Of a DNA stretch of 6,950 nucleotides, positions 6,182 to 6,950 are shown piece after piece. Both the position numbers and the translations under genes were made by a program. Within the stretch, counting starts at the first letter, position 1; each line of letters opens with the position of its first letter. Under the pieces are notes generated by a model that worked only from the letters and a program-made list of their open reading frames with translations, had not been told where the DNA came from and did no database searches. Origin of the DNA: Myxococcota bacterium (GTDB lineage: Bacteria; Myxococcota_C; UBA6777). The stretch covers positions 1 through 6,950 of the forward strand of contig CAUJFU010000222.1 of NCBI GenBank assembly GCA_963169055.1, written 5' to 3'.

Positions 6182-6236
6182 TGATCGGCTATGTCCACAA
6201 AGACACAACACCCGATCAAGGAGCCTGCTTTTCTTT
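6182..6236 (+). terminator. Possible terminator of the small exported-protein gene
   Basis: TGATCGG (6182-6188) pairs with CCGATCA (6212-6218), with TGTC/GACA inside the loop. After a ten-base gap comes CTTTTCTTTTTTT (6228-6240). The gap between stem and T-run makes it a poor match to a standard intrinsic terminator. It begins 27 bp after the TGA at 6155. Confidence 0.3.
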
Positions 6237-6297
6237 TTTTCGCACTTTTTTTGCTCAAATATTTCTAAAAACAAGAAAGAAAAGCTTCAAAAAAAGT
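6227..6297. repeat. Two interleaved 10-bp perfect inverted repeats in A+T-rich DNA
   Basis: GCTTTTCTTT (6227-6236) is complementary to AAAGAAAAGC (6276-6285), and ACTTTTTTTG (6244-6253) to CAAAAAAAGT (6288-6297). The arms interleave, so only one stem could form at a time unless as a pseudoknot. The T-rich/A-rich composition lowers the significance. It could serve as a two-way termination zone between convergent genes. Confidence 0.5.
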
Positions 6298-6337
6298 ACA
6301 TATCGCGTAAGTGATGGTGAATAACAGAAGTGTCATA

Positions 6338-6362
6338 TCGTGACATACGACGTATGATACGA
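6338..6362. promoter_or_regulatory. Palindrome of operator type between mutL and the gap
   Basis: CATACG A CGTATG (6344-6356) is a perfect dyad with a one-base centre. It is flanked by complementary TCGT (6338-6341) and ACGA (6359-6362) after a two-base mismatch on each side. A one-base loop suits DNA binding by a dimer better than an RNA hairpin. What it would control is unclear, since it lies 48 bp after the mutL stop. Confidence 0.4.
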
Positions 6363-6409
6363 AATCCGCCGCACCGATGAGATCGCAGGATACGAACAAA
6401 CAACAGAGA

Positions 6410-6950
6410 TCATGTGCGGTGGAAACGTTTTTCGATCTCAGTACGCGCCATCTCAAAGAAGATCGGGCGCCCATGCGGGCAGTGGCCTTTGAACTCGATC
6501 TCATCGAGCTGTTGGAGCAAAGCGCGGACTTCTTCGACGGAAAGCTTGTGCGCACCACGCACGGATCCGTGACAAGCCATGCGCATCAACAAAGCGTCCC
6601 TTCGTTGATCGAGCGAAGCAGATTTGTAGCCTTTGGCGACTTCTTCGAGCAGATCGTTGATCAAGACCAGTGGTTCGGCCTCTTTGAGAAACACAGGGAC
6701 CGCACGCAAGATGAAACTTTGCCCCCCAAATGGTTCGATCGAGACGCCTAGCTGCTCTAACTCTTCTTGAAATTGTTCGGCTTGTTGAGCGGCCACGATC
6801 CCCAACTCGATTTGTGGAGGAACAAGATAGACTTGTTGGGGGATCTGAGAAGAGAGAAAGCCTTCGAGCAACTTTTGGTAAGTCACGCGCTCGTGAGCTG
6901 CGTGTTGATCCAACAAGATCAAGCGATCTTGATGTTCAAAAAGCAGATAC
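6410..6950 (-). CDS. mutL: DNA mismatch repair protein MutL, C-terminal part (5' end beyond the window)
   Basis: MutL couples mismatch recognition by MutS to strand removal. The 179 visible residues are the C-terminal dimerisation and endonuclease region: YLLFEHQDRLILLDQHAAHE at the window edge, then ACHGSVRGAHKLS, a regulatory-subdomain stretch before it, CPHGRP (6464-6481) and the terminal FHR. The N-terminal GHKL ATPase is outside the window. DQHA(X)2E(X)4E, CPHGRP and FxR mark MutL proteins with intrinsic nicking activity, the kind found where MutH is absent. Here the last Glu of the first motif is Gln (codon 6877-6875), while the Asp, His and middle Glu are kept. Translation ends TTT CAC CGC ACA TGA. 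miaA follows on the same strand after a gap of about 900 bp. Confidence 0.96.
   Translation of the reverse strand, partial: YLLFEHQDRLILLDQHAAHERVTYQKLLEGFLSSQIPQQVYLVPPQIELGIVAAQQAEQFQEELEQLGVSIEPFGGQSFILRAVPVFLKEAEPLVLINDLLEEVAKGYKSASLDQRRDALLMRMACHGSVRGAHKLSVEEVRALLQQLDEIEFKGHCPHGRPIFFEMARTEIEKRFHRT

Noticed and set aside
5896-6258. 120-codon minus-strand open frame in the mutL-miaA gap
   Set aside because: There is no convincing start or family resemblance, the product is Lys/Arg-rich at both ends, and it conflicts with the better plus-strand candidate.
6369-6419. CCGCAC/GTGCGG inverted repeat around the mutL stop as a terminator
   Set aside because: The loop is long, the stem is short and includes coding sequence, and no T-run follows on the minus strand.

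Overview
The window looks like chromosomal DNA of a Gram-negative bacterium. Two proteins have signal peptidase I-type leaders, one of them ends in the aromatic residue typical of outer-membrane barrels, and mutL and miaA lie close together on one strand. Proline-rich linkers, a long J-domain protein and moderately high G+C would fit a Myxococcota/deltaproteobacterial-type lineage. That placement is inference only. No transposase, integrase, CRISPR array, tRNA or rRNA was recognised.

Layout, left to right. Positions 1-831 (+) hold the C-terminal half of groEL. Its frame is otherwise perfect but is interrupted by two consecutive stop codons at 211-216, and it ends in a His-Asp tail. Positions 1027-1551 (+) encode a 174-residue secreted protein, probably a small outer-membrane beta-barrel. 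After a 302-bp gene-free stretch with one hairpin comes an 82-residue hypothetical protein on the minus strand (1854-2102). A 340-bp divergent promoter region follows, with candidate promoters for both directions and a 9-bp-arm perfect inverted repeat. Positions 2443-4482 (+) encode a 679-residue multidomain J-domain protein. It has an acidic N-terminal domain, an acidic pentapeptide repeat, an 11-C homopolymer, a proline-rich linker, a TerB-like helical domain and a C-terminal J domain with HPD.

The right third is read from the minus strand: miaA (4562-5512) and the C-terminal part of mutL (6410 to beyond the right edge). Elsewhere, for example in E. coli, mutL and miaA are immediate neighbours. 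Here about 900 bp separate them. That gap contains a strong minus-strand intrinsic terminator just before miaA, a G+C-rich hairpin-dense island, a possible small secreted protein on the plus strand (5862-6155), and an A+T-rich segment with nested inverted repeats and a palindrome.

Functional themes are protein folding (GroEL; a J-domain co-chaperone expected to work with DnaK) and nucleic-acid fidelity (MutL mismatch repair; MiaA tRNA modification), plus envelope proteins. The most interesting items are the double stop in groEL, the homopolymer that could switch the J domain off, and the unexplained insert between mutL and miaA.
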